DNA of 34,167 bases from JBBRCE01 sp038205115. Its GTDB lineage: Bacteria > Planctomycetota > Planctomycetia > Pirellulales > JBBRCE01. The position numbers and the translations under genes are program-made. Every line of letters begins with the position of its first letter. Within the stretch, counting starts at the first letter, position 1. This document shows, one piece after another, positions 23,553-34,023 of this stretch. The stretch spans positions 1 through 34,167 of the forward strand of contig JBBRCE010000052.1 of the NCBI GenBank assembly GCA_038205115.1. The letters run 5' to 3'. The notes below the pieces were generated by a model, which did not search any database, was not told the origin of the DNA, and worked only from the letters and a program-made list of their open reading frames with translations.

Positions 23553-24149
23553 GTGCAACGTCGAGAATTCATTACGGGCCTGCTGACGCAGGCGATTGCC
23601 GGAGCAAGCGTCTGCGGGCTGGCCGGATGCGGAACGCTGATGCACGAAGAGCGGAAGCACCAACCGCACGGTAACGACATCGACTGGAAAGTGGCCGCGC
23701 TGGACGGACTCGGTTTGCTGCTATTCTTCATACCCGGTGTGGCGGCGTTTGCCGTCGACTTTTACACCGGCGCAATCTACTTGCCGCTCGAACAATCGTA
23801 TCCCGGTTACGGCACGGCGCCGCTGCCCCCGCCAACTGCAGTTCCGCTCGGCGGACCGCCTCAAGCGGCGCGCGAAATTCAGCGTACTCCGAGTGCCTCG
23901 CTAACGTCGGATCGATCGTCAGCCACCGTTCAAAATGTTGGTCTGAAACGCGTCGCGCTATCGCGAGAACAGCTTCATGCCCCTGCGCTGCAACAGATCG
24001 TTTCCGCGCACGTTGGCCGCGAAGTGCAAATGGAAGACCAGCAGGCGCGAGTTAGCGAGTTGGTCAGCATCGATCGATTTGACGATCAATTGAATCGTCA
24101 TCGCAGTGATCATCACTTCGGCCAAACGATCAGCCGCTTCTTTTCCTAA
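23553..24149 (+). CDS. Conserved lipoprotein with twin-arginine-like signal
   Basis: This 198-residue protein starts at the GTG at 23553, with AAGG ten bases upstream. The N-terminus MQRREFITGL resembles a twin-arginine signal, followed by a hydrophobic segment and lipobox LAGC with Cys26. After this comes a conserved block: DWKVAALDGLGLLLFF, then IPGVAAFAVDFYTGAIYLP (residues 44-78). I recall this block from short uncharacterised bacterial lipoproteins beginning CGTxxxxER. The C-terminal 110 residues are hydrophilic and low in pattern, with a Pro-rich linker at about 88-105. The function is unknown. Whether it uses Tat or Sec cannot be told from the motif alone. Confidence 0.75.
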   Translation: MQRREFITGLLTQAIAGASVCGLAGCGTLMHEERKHQPHGNDIDWKVAALDGLGLLLFFIPGVAAFAVDFYTGAIYLPLEQSYPGYGTAPLPPPTAVPLGGPPQAAREIQRTPSASLTSDRSSATVQNVGLKRVALSREQLHAPALQQIVSAHVGREVQMEDQQARVSELVSIDRFDDQLNRHRSDHHFGQTISRFFS

Positions 24150-24277
24150 CGCAACGTCCGACTCTCGACGGCGGCCATCCGCTCTGGCGGCGTCAAGTGG
24201 CTCGATACTAGCGAAGGCTGCTGCGCGCGATTACGATGCGTGCTTCACTTCCGGCTGCCTTGCAGGTGGACACCGAA

Positions 24278-25855
<1,578 letters not shown>

Positions 25856-25900
25856 ACGATTCGCCGCGCTGCTCAACCGCATCGGTCCAACGGTCGTGGG

Positions 25901-28747
25901 TCAGCGGTTGAAGCCAGCCGGCGTGACGCCCGGCGAGGGCGTCGGCCGATCCAGCCGCGGGATGATCGGCCGTTCGACCAGTCGCACGGATACATCGTCT
26001 AAATAGGCGTCGCCCAGTCCCGAGAGGGCAAAGGTCAACGTCAGCGGTCCGTCGGCAGGCGCGGCGCGGTACAGCACGAACTCTTTCCAAGCGGTGGTCT
26101 GCCCGATACGCTCGGCCAGCGCTTCGCCGGTAAACGAATCGAGAATCGTCAAACCATCCACGTTGCCAGTGATGGGTTTGGCCACGCGCGCTTGCCCTCG
26201 AATGCAAACGATCGAGCCGGCTTGCAAATTGATGGGCGCGCTGGTGATCCAAATTGGCGGCGTCTCGACCAATCCGCCGGCGGCAGCTTCGTCGCTGGCT
26301 TTAGCGCGGAGATGCAAACTGAACTGTCCGCCGGTTACGAATTTCGGCGAAAGTTCGACCTGCGTTTTGACGTTGGGCTGCGGATGTTGAAAATGCCGCC
26401 AGCCGCTATCGACCATCACGTCGAGACTCTCGAAGTTGCCCGACGGTAACAGGTTTTCGCTGGTTCGCGCGTTTTTCACGGCCTCGGCAAACAGAAAGTG
26501 CTGGGGCAATGTGGCGAAACTGACCGCAAACGGATTGCTGACAGTCGAGCCGGTGGGGTTAATCGCCCGCGCCCAGTAGTCGCGTTTCAAGTTGCCGGTT
26601 GATTGCAGCAGTTTCTGCAGCGCCACCGATCCCGCGCGGCGATCGCCGGCCAGCAACAGTTTGTCGGCTTCGGCCAGATGCGCGCGAGCGGTTGCCAAAT
26701 CATTGGGCGCGGTCACGCCGGGCGCTTTGCCCGCCGCGCCGGCGAACGGTACGACATGCGCGCTGGCCGGCATGCGGCGGTCGATCTCCTCGGTGACAAG
26801 CAGGCTGCGCGCCGCAAGTTCATGCTGCAATTCCACCGCCCGCTGCGCAACACGGGCGGTTCGTTTAGTGAGCGTATTGATGACCATCGGATCGGACGTG
26901 ACCACGACCATGGTTCCCAGAGTGAAGTCGTCGATCGTTACGGCCACGCCACCCGCGACGCGTTTGTGACGCAGCGGGCGAAAGCCGGTGTAACTGAGTT
27001 CATAGACATCGGTCGCCTCGCCAACGCCCGGCGCCACAAAGGTGACCGCACCACCGGCCGATTGCCGCGGCACTTGTTGGCAACCAGCGGTCGTTCGCAG
27101 CGGCAACAGCAGTTTAGCGCGATCGATCTGCAGCACGGCTGCGGTCAGCAGTGGATCGGAGGTCGTCGAACTTGTCAGGGCATTGCCGGCGGCCGACCAG
27201 GGTTCGATCAGATCGAGTTCGATGTTCATCAGTTCGGCCAGCGTGGCGCGCGACTTGGTCACGGCGTCGCTGGCGTCGAGCCGGCTTTGCGATTCGAAAA
27301 TGATGCCCCGCGTGCCTGCCGCCACGACCGTCCGCGTCAAAAGCCGCACGGCTTCTTCGTCGACCATGGCTTCCGGCGGCGCGCCTGGCGCGAACACGGC
27401 CAGTTGCTCGTAAAGTCGCGGCGAAAGTTGCGTCTGCACGACCGTCCACAGCGGCGTGCCGGGACGCGTCAAGCGCGGGCGTTCGCGCAGCCAGGTGCCG
27501 TAGTCGGTCAGTTCCAAACTGGTTCCCAACGGAAAGCGCGACGTCAGCATCAAATCGAATTGGCGGCTGTAAGCGCGCAACTCGGCATCCGCCGCGCCGA
27601 TGATCGGTCGCGCGCGGCGCGCGTCGGCAATGCGCAGTTTTTTGATGATCGCAGCGGTTGCTTCAAGCTCGCGCGATGTCAGGCCCTGTCCGACATTCCA
27701 AGCCAATACGCCTTCGAAATATTCGGGCAGCGGACTGATGGCGATGCTGCCGTCACCAGCCGGAACTTCTTGCATTCGCGGTGGCGGGCAGATGATCCAC
27801 AAATTCAGGCGGGCCGCTTCTGCAAAGAACCGGGCATCCGGCGCTTCGCCCACTTGCACGGCGTTGAAGCCCATCCCCTGCAGAAAATCCAGAGCTTCGC
27901 CTTGATATTGTACCGCGCGCGGAAAGAAGGGTCGGCCGTCGACTTGCAGCAGCGAGCCGTTGAGCCGCACGTCGCGCCCCGTTGCCCCGGTGCTGGTCGC
28001 CGTCGAACCAACGTACGGTTGAACGCCGGCTGGCATTGTCGCTGCCGCGGGCCGCACGTTTGCATCGACGATTGTTCGACCATCGGCCACGGGCTCGGCA
28101 ATGTTTGCCACGCGCGGCACGTAGCCGTCGATCTCCAAATCATCGATCAGAACATTGGTGGCGCCCGGGCCTCCGTAAATGTTGAGCAGCAGTTGATCGA
28201 CATAGCACTCGCGCGGATCGACCTTGGGACCAACCTGCGCCCGCAAGACGCGAATTTGCGCTGCCAATTGCTTATTAAAATCGGCGATCGACAGTTGCTG
28301 CCAGGTATCGACTTGCGTGACCATTTCGCCGCGAATCAGCAGCGTGCGCGGCTTGCCAGCTTCGTCGCGCACGCGCGGCAGCACGACCCGCACAATGACC
28401 TGCACGCCTGGCCGATCGGCTTTGACCCACACGCGCGGCACAAACTCGTCGACAACCAGCGCCGGCGGAAGATCGCGACAGATCTGCACGTAGGATCCGG
28501 CCGCGGCACTGATGCCAAATTGCTCGCAACGTTTACCGGAGTGCGACGCGCGATCGCTGCGTAAATGCGATTCGACCCGATATTTAACATCCGCTGCCGC
28601 CTCCCGCCAACTCGTGACTTCGTCTTCGAATGTCTCGTTGTAGGTATCGCCGCGGACCGGAATGGCGAGTACCAACCAAGCGCAAAGCGCCAGGATCGCT
28701 GTGGCAATCCACGAACGGAGGCAAGAGCTGGCAGGGTTTCGAGGCAT
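25901..28747 (-). CDS. Large secreted protein, glycosidase-like architecture, function unknown
   Basis: This 948-residue protein has a signal peptide (hydrophobic about 14-30, ending VRG). The first 220 mature residues resemble a beta-sandwich carbohydrate-binding module, ending in TNVLIDDLEIDG. A middle region beginning LLQVDGRPFFPRAVQYQG and continuing LDFLQGMGFNAVQVGEAPD looks like the start of a TIM-barrel glycosidase-type fold. I could not locate a certain catalytic Glu pair, so activity is open. A helical part (about 640-740) precedes a C-terminal jelly-roll-like module ending in DAYLDDVSVRLVE, another carbohydrate-binding-type signature. Two starts are possible, 28783 and 28747; neither has a ribosome site, and the second gives a more usual signal peptide. 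It converges on the sulfatase gene, 45 bases away. Confidence 0.78.
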   Translation of the reverse strand: MPRNPASSCLRSWIATAILALCAWLVLAIPVRGDTYNETFEDEVTSWREAAADVKYRVESHLRSDRASHSGKRCEQFGISAAAGSYVQICRDLPPALVVDEFVPRVWVKADRPGVQVIVRVVLPRVRDEAGKPRTLLIRGEMVTQVDTWQQLSIADFNKQLAAQIRVLRAQVGPKVDPRECYVDQLLLNIYGGPGATNVLIDDLEIDGYVPRVANIAEPVADGRTIVDANVRPAAATMPAGVQPYVGSTATSTGATGRDVRLNGSLLQVDGRPFFPRAVQYQGEALDFLQGMGFNAVQVGEAPDARFFAEAARLNLWIICPPPRMQEVPAGDGSIAISPLPEYFEGVLAWNVGQGLTSRELEATAAIIKKLRIADARRARPIIGAADAELRAYSRQFDLMLTSRFPLGTSLELTDYGTWLRERPRLTRPGTPLWTVVQTQLSPRLYEQLAVFAPGAPPEAMVDEEAVRLLTRTVVAAGTRGIIFESQSRLDASDAVTKSRATLAELMNIELDLIEPWSAAGNALTSSTTSDPLLTAAVLQIDRAKLLLPLRTTAGCQQVPRQSAGGAVTFVAPGVGEATDVYELSYTGFRPLRHKRVAGGVAVTIDDFTLGTMVVVTSDPMVINTLTKRTARVAQRAVELQHELAARSLLVTEEIDRRMPASAHVVPFAGAAGKAPGVTAPNDLATARAHLAEADKLLLAGDRRAGSVALQKLLQSTGNLKRDYWARAINPTGSTVSNPFAVSFATLPQHFLFAEAVKNARTSENLLPSGNFESLDVMVDSGWRHFQHPQPNVKTQVELSPKFVTGGQFSLHLRAKASDEAAAGGLVETPPIWITSAPINLQAGSIVCIRGQARVAKPITGNVDGLTILDSFTGEALAERIGQTTAWKEFVLYRAAPADGPLTLTFALSGLGDAYLDDVSVRLVERPIIPRLDRPTPSPGVTPAGFNR

Positions 28748-28998
28748 GTTGTAAAAAATCGACGCCGGGCGTAAACGGTGCATTTTCTGTAACAGCAGCT
28801 TGTATCAGGAGTTGCGAGAAAACTCCAGGTCAATCCGTGGTCGTTTTGCCACATCCGGCCTACGCGGCTGCCGGCAAATCACCAGCCGCAAATCGCGACG
28901 CAGCAATTACTTACGAATAATCGTCCAGCGGGGAGATGCCGAGCGGCACGATCGCTGCTTTAATGGAGAGGCATCATCAACCACTGGAGATTGCAGCT

Positions 28999-29304
28999 AT
29001 GAGCCAAGCCGCCCACGTCGTGAAAAGCGAAACCGAACTATTGCCCGCCGAGTTGGCCGAACTCGGACAAGCCCTGGCGAAGCTGCCGCCCGAGCAACGC
29101 GCACAAGTGGAACTGGTGTTTGGCCGCGTGGTCGAAAGCACCAAACGCCGCCGCCGCATTCTGACTCTGGTTCAAGATGCCTTGAGCCAACTGCGGCTCG
29201 ACATGAAATACCTGATGTTCGATCTGGAAGCGACACGCCGCGAACGCGACGAATATCGTCAGAAACTGGATGATGCCGCCGGCGGGGGTTTCTCCGGTGA
29301 ATGA
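28999..29304 (+). CDS. Small coiled-coil protein
   Basis: This 101-residue protein is almost entirely helical, with heptad-like Leu spacing through AELAELGQALAKLPPEQRAQ and the later RRRRILTLVQDALSQL and ATRRERDEYRQKL stretches. It has no signal peptide or membrane segment. The start at 28999 is chosen for GGAG ten bases upstream; ATG codons at 28963 and 28936 are weaker. I do not recognise a named family. It lies between the large secreted protein gene (divergent) and the kinase gene (same strand, 179 bases further). Confidence 0.65.
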   Translation: MSQAAHVVKSETELLPAELAELGQALAKLPPEQRAQVELVFGRVVESTKRRRRILTLVQDALSQLRLDMKYLMFDLEATRRERDEYRQKLDDAAGGGFSGE

Positions 29305-29483
29305 TCGCCCACTGCCAGGAAATGCCGCGTGGTGCGCGGTTGATTGAAATCGTCGTCAAACCCGTATAGGATGGGTGAGCGCTTGCGGGCGATGCCAATC
29401 ATCGCTCGGCGGGCCCCGCACCGTGGTCCGAAGTTGCCCGCCGCACGTGTTATCACTATCCCGTTTTCCACTCAGCAATTGCA

Positions 29484-30938
29484 ATGCTCGACTTAACGGC
29501 CGAACAACTTGCTCAACGGGCATTCGATTTCAACTTGCTGACCGATCAGCAGTTGCGCGACGTTTGGGGACAACTCGGTTCGCGCAGTGCAACTCGAGAT
29601 GAATTAAAGCAAGTTCTGCTGCGTCGCGAATTGCTCACCAGCTATCAGATCGAAAAAATCCTCCGCGGCGAGAAGTCCGGATATTTTTACGGTCCGTACA
29701 AGATGATGTACGTGATTGGCAGTGGCACATTCGCCCGCGTGTATCGGGCGCTGCACAAGATCAACGGCGAGACGCGGGCCGTCAAAGTATTGCGCGGAAA
29801 ATTCAGCGAAAGTGCCGACAATCGGCACAAATTTTCGCAGGAAGGCGAGTTGGGCGTGCAACTCCGGCATCCGAATATCGTGCCGATCTTCGAAGTCGCC
29901 AGCGAAGGTAACCAGCCGTATCTAGTGATGGAATTTCTGGAAGGCCGCAATCTCCGCGAGTTCATTAAAATTCGCCAAAAGTTCGAGCCGGTGGAAGCCG
30001 TCAAGCTAATCACCGATGTGGCCCGCGGTTTGGATTACGCTTTCAAAAAAGGAATTCAGCATCGCGATCTGAAAACCTCCAATGTGTTAGTCACCAGCAG
30101 CGGCGTTGCCAAATTGGTCGATTTTGGATTAGCCGCGGCCGATAGCTCGCACTCGGATGACGCCACGATCGACGTGGAGAATCCGCGAACCATCGACTAC
30201 GCCGCGCTTGAGCGTTACAGCGGGGTTCGCAAAGGCGATAATCGCAGCGATATTTTCTTCTTGGGTTGCATGTTTTATCACATGCTGGCGGGCGTTCCGG
30301 CACTGTCGGAAACGACCGACCGCATCCAGCGGATGGCGCGTACGCGGTTTAGTAGCGTCGTACCGCTGTTCGAAGCCGCGCCGGACGTGCCGCGTGCGGT
30401 ATCGATGATTGCCGTTAAAGCGATGGAACTGAGTCCTAAACTTCGCTATCAAAATCCGGGCGAAGTGCTGCACGACTTAAACGTTCTTGCGCAGCGCATG
30501 GCTGATGGCCAGGTGATGGACGCCGCAACGATCATCGCCTCGTCCAAACAGCGGATTGTGATGATCGTGGAGTCGAACACCAAATTGCAGGACATGCTGC
30601 GAGAACGACTCAAACTGAGCGGTTTTCGGGTGTTGGTCAGCAATGATCCCAACCGGCCGCACGAATTCTTCGCCGAGCGCGATCGGCCCGCCGACTGCGT
30701 GATTTTTGGCGCCGTCGGTTTGGAAGAAACGGCCTTGGCGGCGTTCAATCAGTTCGGCGAATCCGAACGCACTCAAAAGGTGCCTGCGATTTTGCTGCTG
30801 AATGAAAAAGTCCGAGACTGGCAAACCACCGCGCGGTTAAACGACCACCGCGTTTCGCTGCGAATGCCGATCACTGTCAAGCAGTTGGTCGAGCAGCTCA
30901 ATCGCCTGGTGCCAGCCGATTCCATCACGCCAGCCTAG
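29484..30938 (+). CDS. Ser/Thr protein kinase with C-terminal degenerate receiver domain
   Basis: This is a 484-residue soluble Hanks-type kinase. Residues 1-65 form a small helical domain with LTAEQLAQRAFDFNLLTD and LLTSYQIEKIL, an extension common in planctomycete kinases. The kinase domain (about 72-340) is complete: GSGTFA at 79-84, Lys101, Glu in the C-helix near 120-122, HRDLKTSN at 193-200 and DFG at 213-215. Residues 356-475 fold like a response-regulator receiver: QRIVMIVESNTKLQDML is the first strand and helix. However, the acidic pair is reduced to ES, and the phospho-acceptor position reads CVIFGA with no Asp. The domain therefore cannot be phosphorylated in the usual way and probably serves binding. 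No membrane segment is present. No ribosome site is evident before the ATG. Confidence 0.9.
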   Translation: MLDLTAEQLAQRAFDFNLLTDQQLRDVWGQLGSRSATRDELKQVLLRRELLTSYQIEKILRGEKSGYFYGPYKMMYVIGSGTFARVYRALHKINGETRAVKVLRGKFSESADNRHKFSQEGELGVQLRHPNIVPIFEVASEGNQPYLVMEFLEGRNLREFIKIRQKFEPVEAVKLITDVARGLDYAFKKGIQHRDLKTSNVLVTSSGVAKLVDFGLAAADSSHSDDATIDVENPRTIDYAALERYSGVRKGDNRSDIFFLGCMFYHMLAGVPALSETTDRIQRMARTRFSSVVPLFEAAPDVPRAVSMIAVKAMELSPKLRYQNPGEVLHDLNVLAQRMADGQVMDAATIIASSKQRIVMIVESNTKLQDMLRERLKLSGFRVLVSNDPNRPHEFFAERDRPADCVIFGAVGLEETALAAFNQFGESERTQKVPAILLLNEKVRDWQTTARLNDHRVSLRMPITVKQLVEQLNRLVPADSITPA

Positions 30939-30993
30939 CGGCAGACGCGGCGGAATTGACAACGATTGTACCGTTCATCAAAGCCTGGCGAAC

Positions 30994-31326
30994 GTGACGG
31001 CAATCGACCCCTTATTTTCGATCAATAACCAGCGGCTCGCCAGCCAAAATGAACGTTGCGACGCCGGCGAGACGAGCTTTACGGTGGATGGTGAGGGAAC
31101 GATCCGTCGCTGCCATTTTGTCGCCGAACCCATCGGCAGCATCGACGACGATGACTGGGAGCGAGCATTCAAGTCCCGCGGCTGCCCGAACGCCACGTGT
31201 GGCTGCTACATCGGCTACCGCAATTTGCAGCGGTTGAATTTGGAGAAAATCTATGGAGACAATATCCTGGAACGAATTCCAATTTCGCCCGTCCTGAAAA
31301 TTGTCACCTGCCAAGAAAGCCTTTAG
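30994..31326 (+). CDS. Stand-alone Cys-rich domain resembling the C-terminus of STM4011-type radical SAM proteins
   Basis: This 110-residue protein starts at the GTG at 30994, 55 bases after the kinase gene. It has FTVDGEGTIRRCHFVAEPIG (29-48) and CPNATCGCYIGY (64-75), and Cys at 22, 40, 64, 69 and 71. I recall this block from the C-terminal, SPASM-like iron-sulfur region of the STM4011 radical SAM family, which ends in a LERIP-like segment as here (92-96). The upstream radical SAM barrel with CxxxCxxC is missing, because the kinase gene occupies that space. It is either a small stand-alone Fe-S protein or a decayed fragment. It converges with the MBG gene, and their stop codons overlap. Confidence 0.62.
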   Translation: MTAIDPLFSINNQRLASQNERCDAGETSFTVDGEGTIRRCHFVAEPIGSIDDDDWERAFKSRGCPNATCGCYIGYRNLQRLNLEKIYGDNILERIPISPVLKIVTCQESL

Positions 31327-34007
31327 GTGTAGCTGGTTTTCTCGAAAGCCTTTTGCGAGATCGGCGTGTCGAACAGGTTGCCGATGTTGTGGAAGATGTC
31401 GTTGCCGTTTCCGCCGTCGATTTGCGTGGACTGCCGTACGTGCGTGTAGATGATTTCGAGGCCCGCGCTGAACTTGGTGTTATTTGCCAGGAAGTCGTAA
31501 TCGTCGCCGTCGCCCAGATTGGTAAAGAGTGAATCGAGGATCGACGTTTTGACGCGCACGAAGTCGACGCCCTTGCCGGCGAACAGTGCCACGCTGGGAC
31601 CGACGTTATTGTCGAACGTGAGGCTGTCGTTGCCATCGCCGCCGGTCAACGCCGCAGCGCCAAATAAGATCGACGAATAGAGCGTAATCGTTTTCGGCCC
31701 GCCACCCGCGCTGCCGTCCATCGCAATCGAATGCTGCAGCAAGGAACCTGCGACGGCAATGGTATCGATGCCAGTGCCGCTCTTCAAAGTCGAATCGCCC
31801 GTCACATAGATCCCGGCCGCGCTGATTAAATCGTGTCCCGCGCCCACATCGACGTTCCAATTTCCGCCGATGTGAACTTGCGTTTGCTGCACCAGGTCGT
31901 AGCCCGCGGCGCCAGTGACGGTAAGATTCGTGCCGACAACGCAGTACTCCGTATTGATCTTATTGGGGGTCGTGCCCACGCCGGCGACGATGGTTAATGC
32001 GCCGCTGGTTGTGGTTTGATTGACGAAGATGACGCCTTCGATGGCGCTGCTGTTGTTGCCGCCGCCGTTGATTGAGACGTTGTTGGCTCTGACGGCTGCC
32101 GTCTTGCCGACGTTGATCGTCTTGGGCCCTGTGCCGCCACCAATCACGATGTCGCCCGCGAGGTCCGCGCGGTCCAGTGTGTAAATATCGGCGCCGTTGG
32201 TCAGGTTGAATTGCATGCTGTCGATGGCCGTGGTGGTAATCACGCCGTTAGCCACGCCGTTGACGATGGTTCCGTTCAATCCGCTGACGATATACTCGCG
32301 GGCAGTGCCATCGCCGGCAACTTGCACTTGATCGGCATGATTGTCGCCGGTGATCACCAATTGATGACCGATGACTTGTACGGTTACGCCAGCCAATTGC
32401 CCAACCGACGGGAACGTGGTGAACGCGCCGACGTTGGTGTAAGTTGTGCCGACGCTATTCGAGGCATAAGCGACGAACGAATAAGATTTGCCGGTCGGCA
32501 GGCTGCCAACATCTACGCTGAAAGCACCAGTGCCGCCGCTGGCCAGCACAACGGTAACACTCGCGCCATTAATTTGCGGATTGTTATTGAGGGACGACAA
32601 CGCGTAGACAATACCGCGGGCAGTAATCGGCGCGTCGCCATCGCTGGTGACGTTGCCGCCCAGCGTGACGGAGTTGATCGTCAGGTTGGCCACCGTTGGC
32701 GCGACGACAGTCGGACTGATCGGCGTCACGGTCAGCGCGCCGGCCACATAGCTGATGGTGTAATCGCTACCGGCCGCTCCGCTGGCAGTAATCGGATAGG
32801 GATTTCCGGACGAACTGCTGCTTTGCGTCGCAGTCGTTTGCAGCATCGGCAGCGTGCTCAGACTGGCGGACGTATCGTTGTTGACGAATCCGCTGTAGCT
32901 GGCGGTCAGCATCGGCAGCGGTGCCGCGAACGGCTTGCTTTTATCGTCGGCGGTGATGGTGAGCGCCACCGCATCGACCGTCAGCGTGCCATCGACGTAG
33001 CTGATGGTGTAGTCGGCGTCGACTACGCCGCTGGCGGTGATCGCATACGGATTGCCGGCAACATGGCTGGCCGCCGTGGCGGTTGTGAACAACGTTGGCT
33101 GCGTGCTCAGACTGGCGGACGTGTCGTTGTTCACGAAGCCGCTGTAACTGGCCGTCAGCGTCGGCACTGCCGCGCCGTAATCTTTGTGCTGGCTGTCGGC
33201 TGTGATCGTCAGCGCCACGGCATCGACGGTCAGCGTCCCGGCGACGTAACTGATGTTGTAGTCGCTATCCACAGCGCCGCTGGCAGTGATCGCATACGGA
33301 TTGCCGGCAACGTGGCTGGCCGCCGTGGCGGTTGTGAACAACGTCGGCTGCGCGCTCAGGCTGGCGGAAGTATCGTTGTTCACAAAGCCGCTGTAACTGG
33401 CTGTCAGCGTCGGCAGCGCTGCGCCGTAATCTTTGTGCTTGCTGTCGGCCGTGATCGTCAGCGCCACGGCATCGACGGTCAGCGTCCCGGCGACGTAACT
33501 GATGTCGTAATCGCTATCGACCGCGCCGCTGGCGGTGATCGCATACGGATTGCCGGCAACGTGGCTGGCTGCGGTGGCGGTGGTCGAAATCGTCGGCTGC
33601 GTACTCAGACTGGCGGACGTGTCGCCATTCACAAAGCCGCTGTAACTGGCCGTCAGCGACGGCACCGCCGCGCCGTAGCTTTTGTGCTGGCTGTCAGCCG
33701 TGATTATTAGCGTAGCTGGCGTCACGTTCAAGTTGGCGTTGGCGTCGCTGGCGGTGTCTGATGGATCGCCGTCAAAAGTGGCCGTCAAATAGCCAGCATA
33801 GTTGCCAACGTGCAAGCCGGCTAAAGCCACCGAGCTGAAAGAGGCCACGCCGCTGGAATTGGTCGAAGCATCGCCAATGCTTGCTCCGTTAAGCTTGAAA
33901 TGCACGGTCCGATTGTCGAGCGGCATCGCGTCGGCCGTCAACGTTGCAGAAACACTAAACGTACCGCCGTACGTGGCGTTAACGCTGTTATGCATCGCGA
34001 ATGTCAT
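31323..34007 (-). CDS. MBG-repeat surface protein, 5' end cut by an insertion sequence
   Basis: This is an 894-residue open frame. Residues 1-98 are an Ig-like domain (ATYGGTFSVSATLTAD through NLNVTP). Residues 100-431 are four 83-residue MBG repeats. Residues 432-535 are a fibronectin-type domain of the VTLGGNVTSDGDAPITARGIVY kind. The rest is a Gly/Asn-rich beta-helix-like region. Such proteins are exported and sit on the cell surface. Here there is no signal peptide: the frame begins mid-domain and stays open back to a stop at 34026-34028, which lies inside the IS21-like end. The original N-terminus must lie beyond that element, outside the window. The fragment is probably not exported. 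It is coded here from the first ATG at 34007. Confidence 0.8.
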   Translation of the reverse strand: MTFAMHNSVNATYGGTFSVSATLTADAMPLDNRTVHFKLNGASIGDASTNSSGVASFSSVALAGLHVGNYAGYLTATFDGDPSDTASDANANLNVTPATLIITADSQHKSYGAAVPSLTASYSGFVNGDTSASLSTQPTISTTATAASHVAGNPYAITASGAVDSDYDISYVAGTLTVDAVALTITADSKHKDYGAALPTLTASYSGFVNNDTSASLSAQPTLFTTATAASHVAGNPYAITASGAVDSDYNISYVAGTLTVDAVALTITADSQHKDYGAAVPTLTASYSGFVNNDTSASLSTQPTLFTTATAASHVAGNPYAITASGVVDADYTISYVDGTLTVDAVALTITADDKSKPFAAPLPMLTASYSGFVNNDTSASLSTLPMLQTTATQSSSSSGNPYPITASGAAGSDYTISYVAGALTVTPISPTVVAPTVANLTINSVTLGGNVTSDGDAPITARGIVYALSSLNNNPQINGASVTVVLASGGTGAFSVDVGSLPTGKSYSFVAYASNSVGTTYTNVGAFTTFPSVGQLAGVTVQVIGHQLVITGDNHADQVQVAGDGTAREYIVSGLNGTIVNGVANGVITTTAIDSMQFNLTNGADIYTLDRADLAGDIVIGGGTGPKTINVGKTAAVRANNVSINGGGNNSSAIEGVIFVNQTTTSGALTIVAGVGTTPNKINTEYCVVGTNLTVTGAAGYDLVQQTQVHIGGNWNVDVGAGHDLISAAGIYVTGDSTLKSGTGIDTIAVAGSLLQHSIAMDGSAGGGPKTITLYSSILFGAAALTGGDGNDSLTFDNNVGPSVALFAGKGVDFVRVKTSILDSLFTNLGDGDDYDFLANNTKFSAGLEIIYTHVRQSTQIDGGNGNDIFHNIGNLFDTPISQKAFEKTSYT
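32715..33710 (-). repeat. Four tandem 249-bp repeats coding MBG domains
   Basis: The units are 33710-33462, 33461-33213, 33212-32964 and 32963-32715 in coding order. The second and third are nearly identical at protein level, the first differs slightly and the fourth is the most diverged (DKSKPFAAPL in place of HKDYGAA). This gradient suggests duplication or recombination inside the array, with an older outer unit. Confidence 0.85.
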
Positions 34008-34023
34008 TAATCTGGCCGCTGAC

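Noticed and set aside
26603..28564. 653-residue forward open frame
   Set aside because: It is antisense to the large secreted protein gene; composition is His/Arg/Gln-rich, with no start signal and no domain. It arises from the codon bias of the real gene.
32211..33710. 499-residue forward open frame over the MBG array
   Set aside because: It mirrors the 249-bp repeats of the real reverse-strand gene and shows only repeated low-complexity Arg/Gly/Val-rich text.
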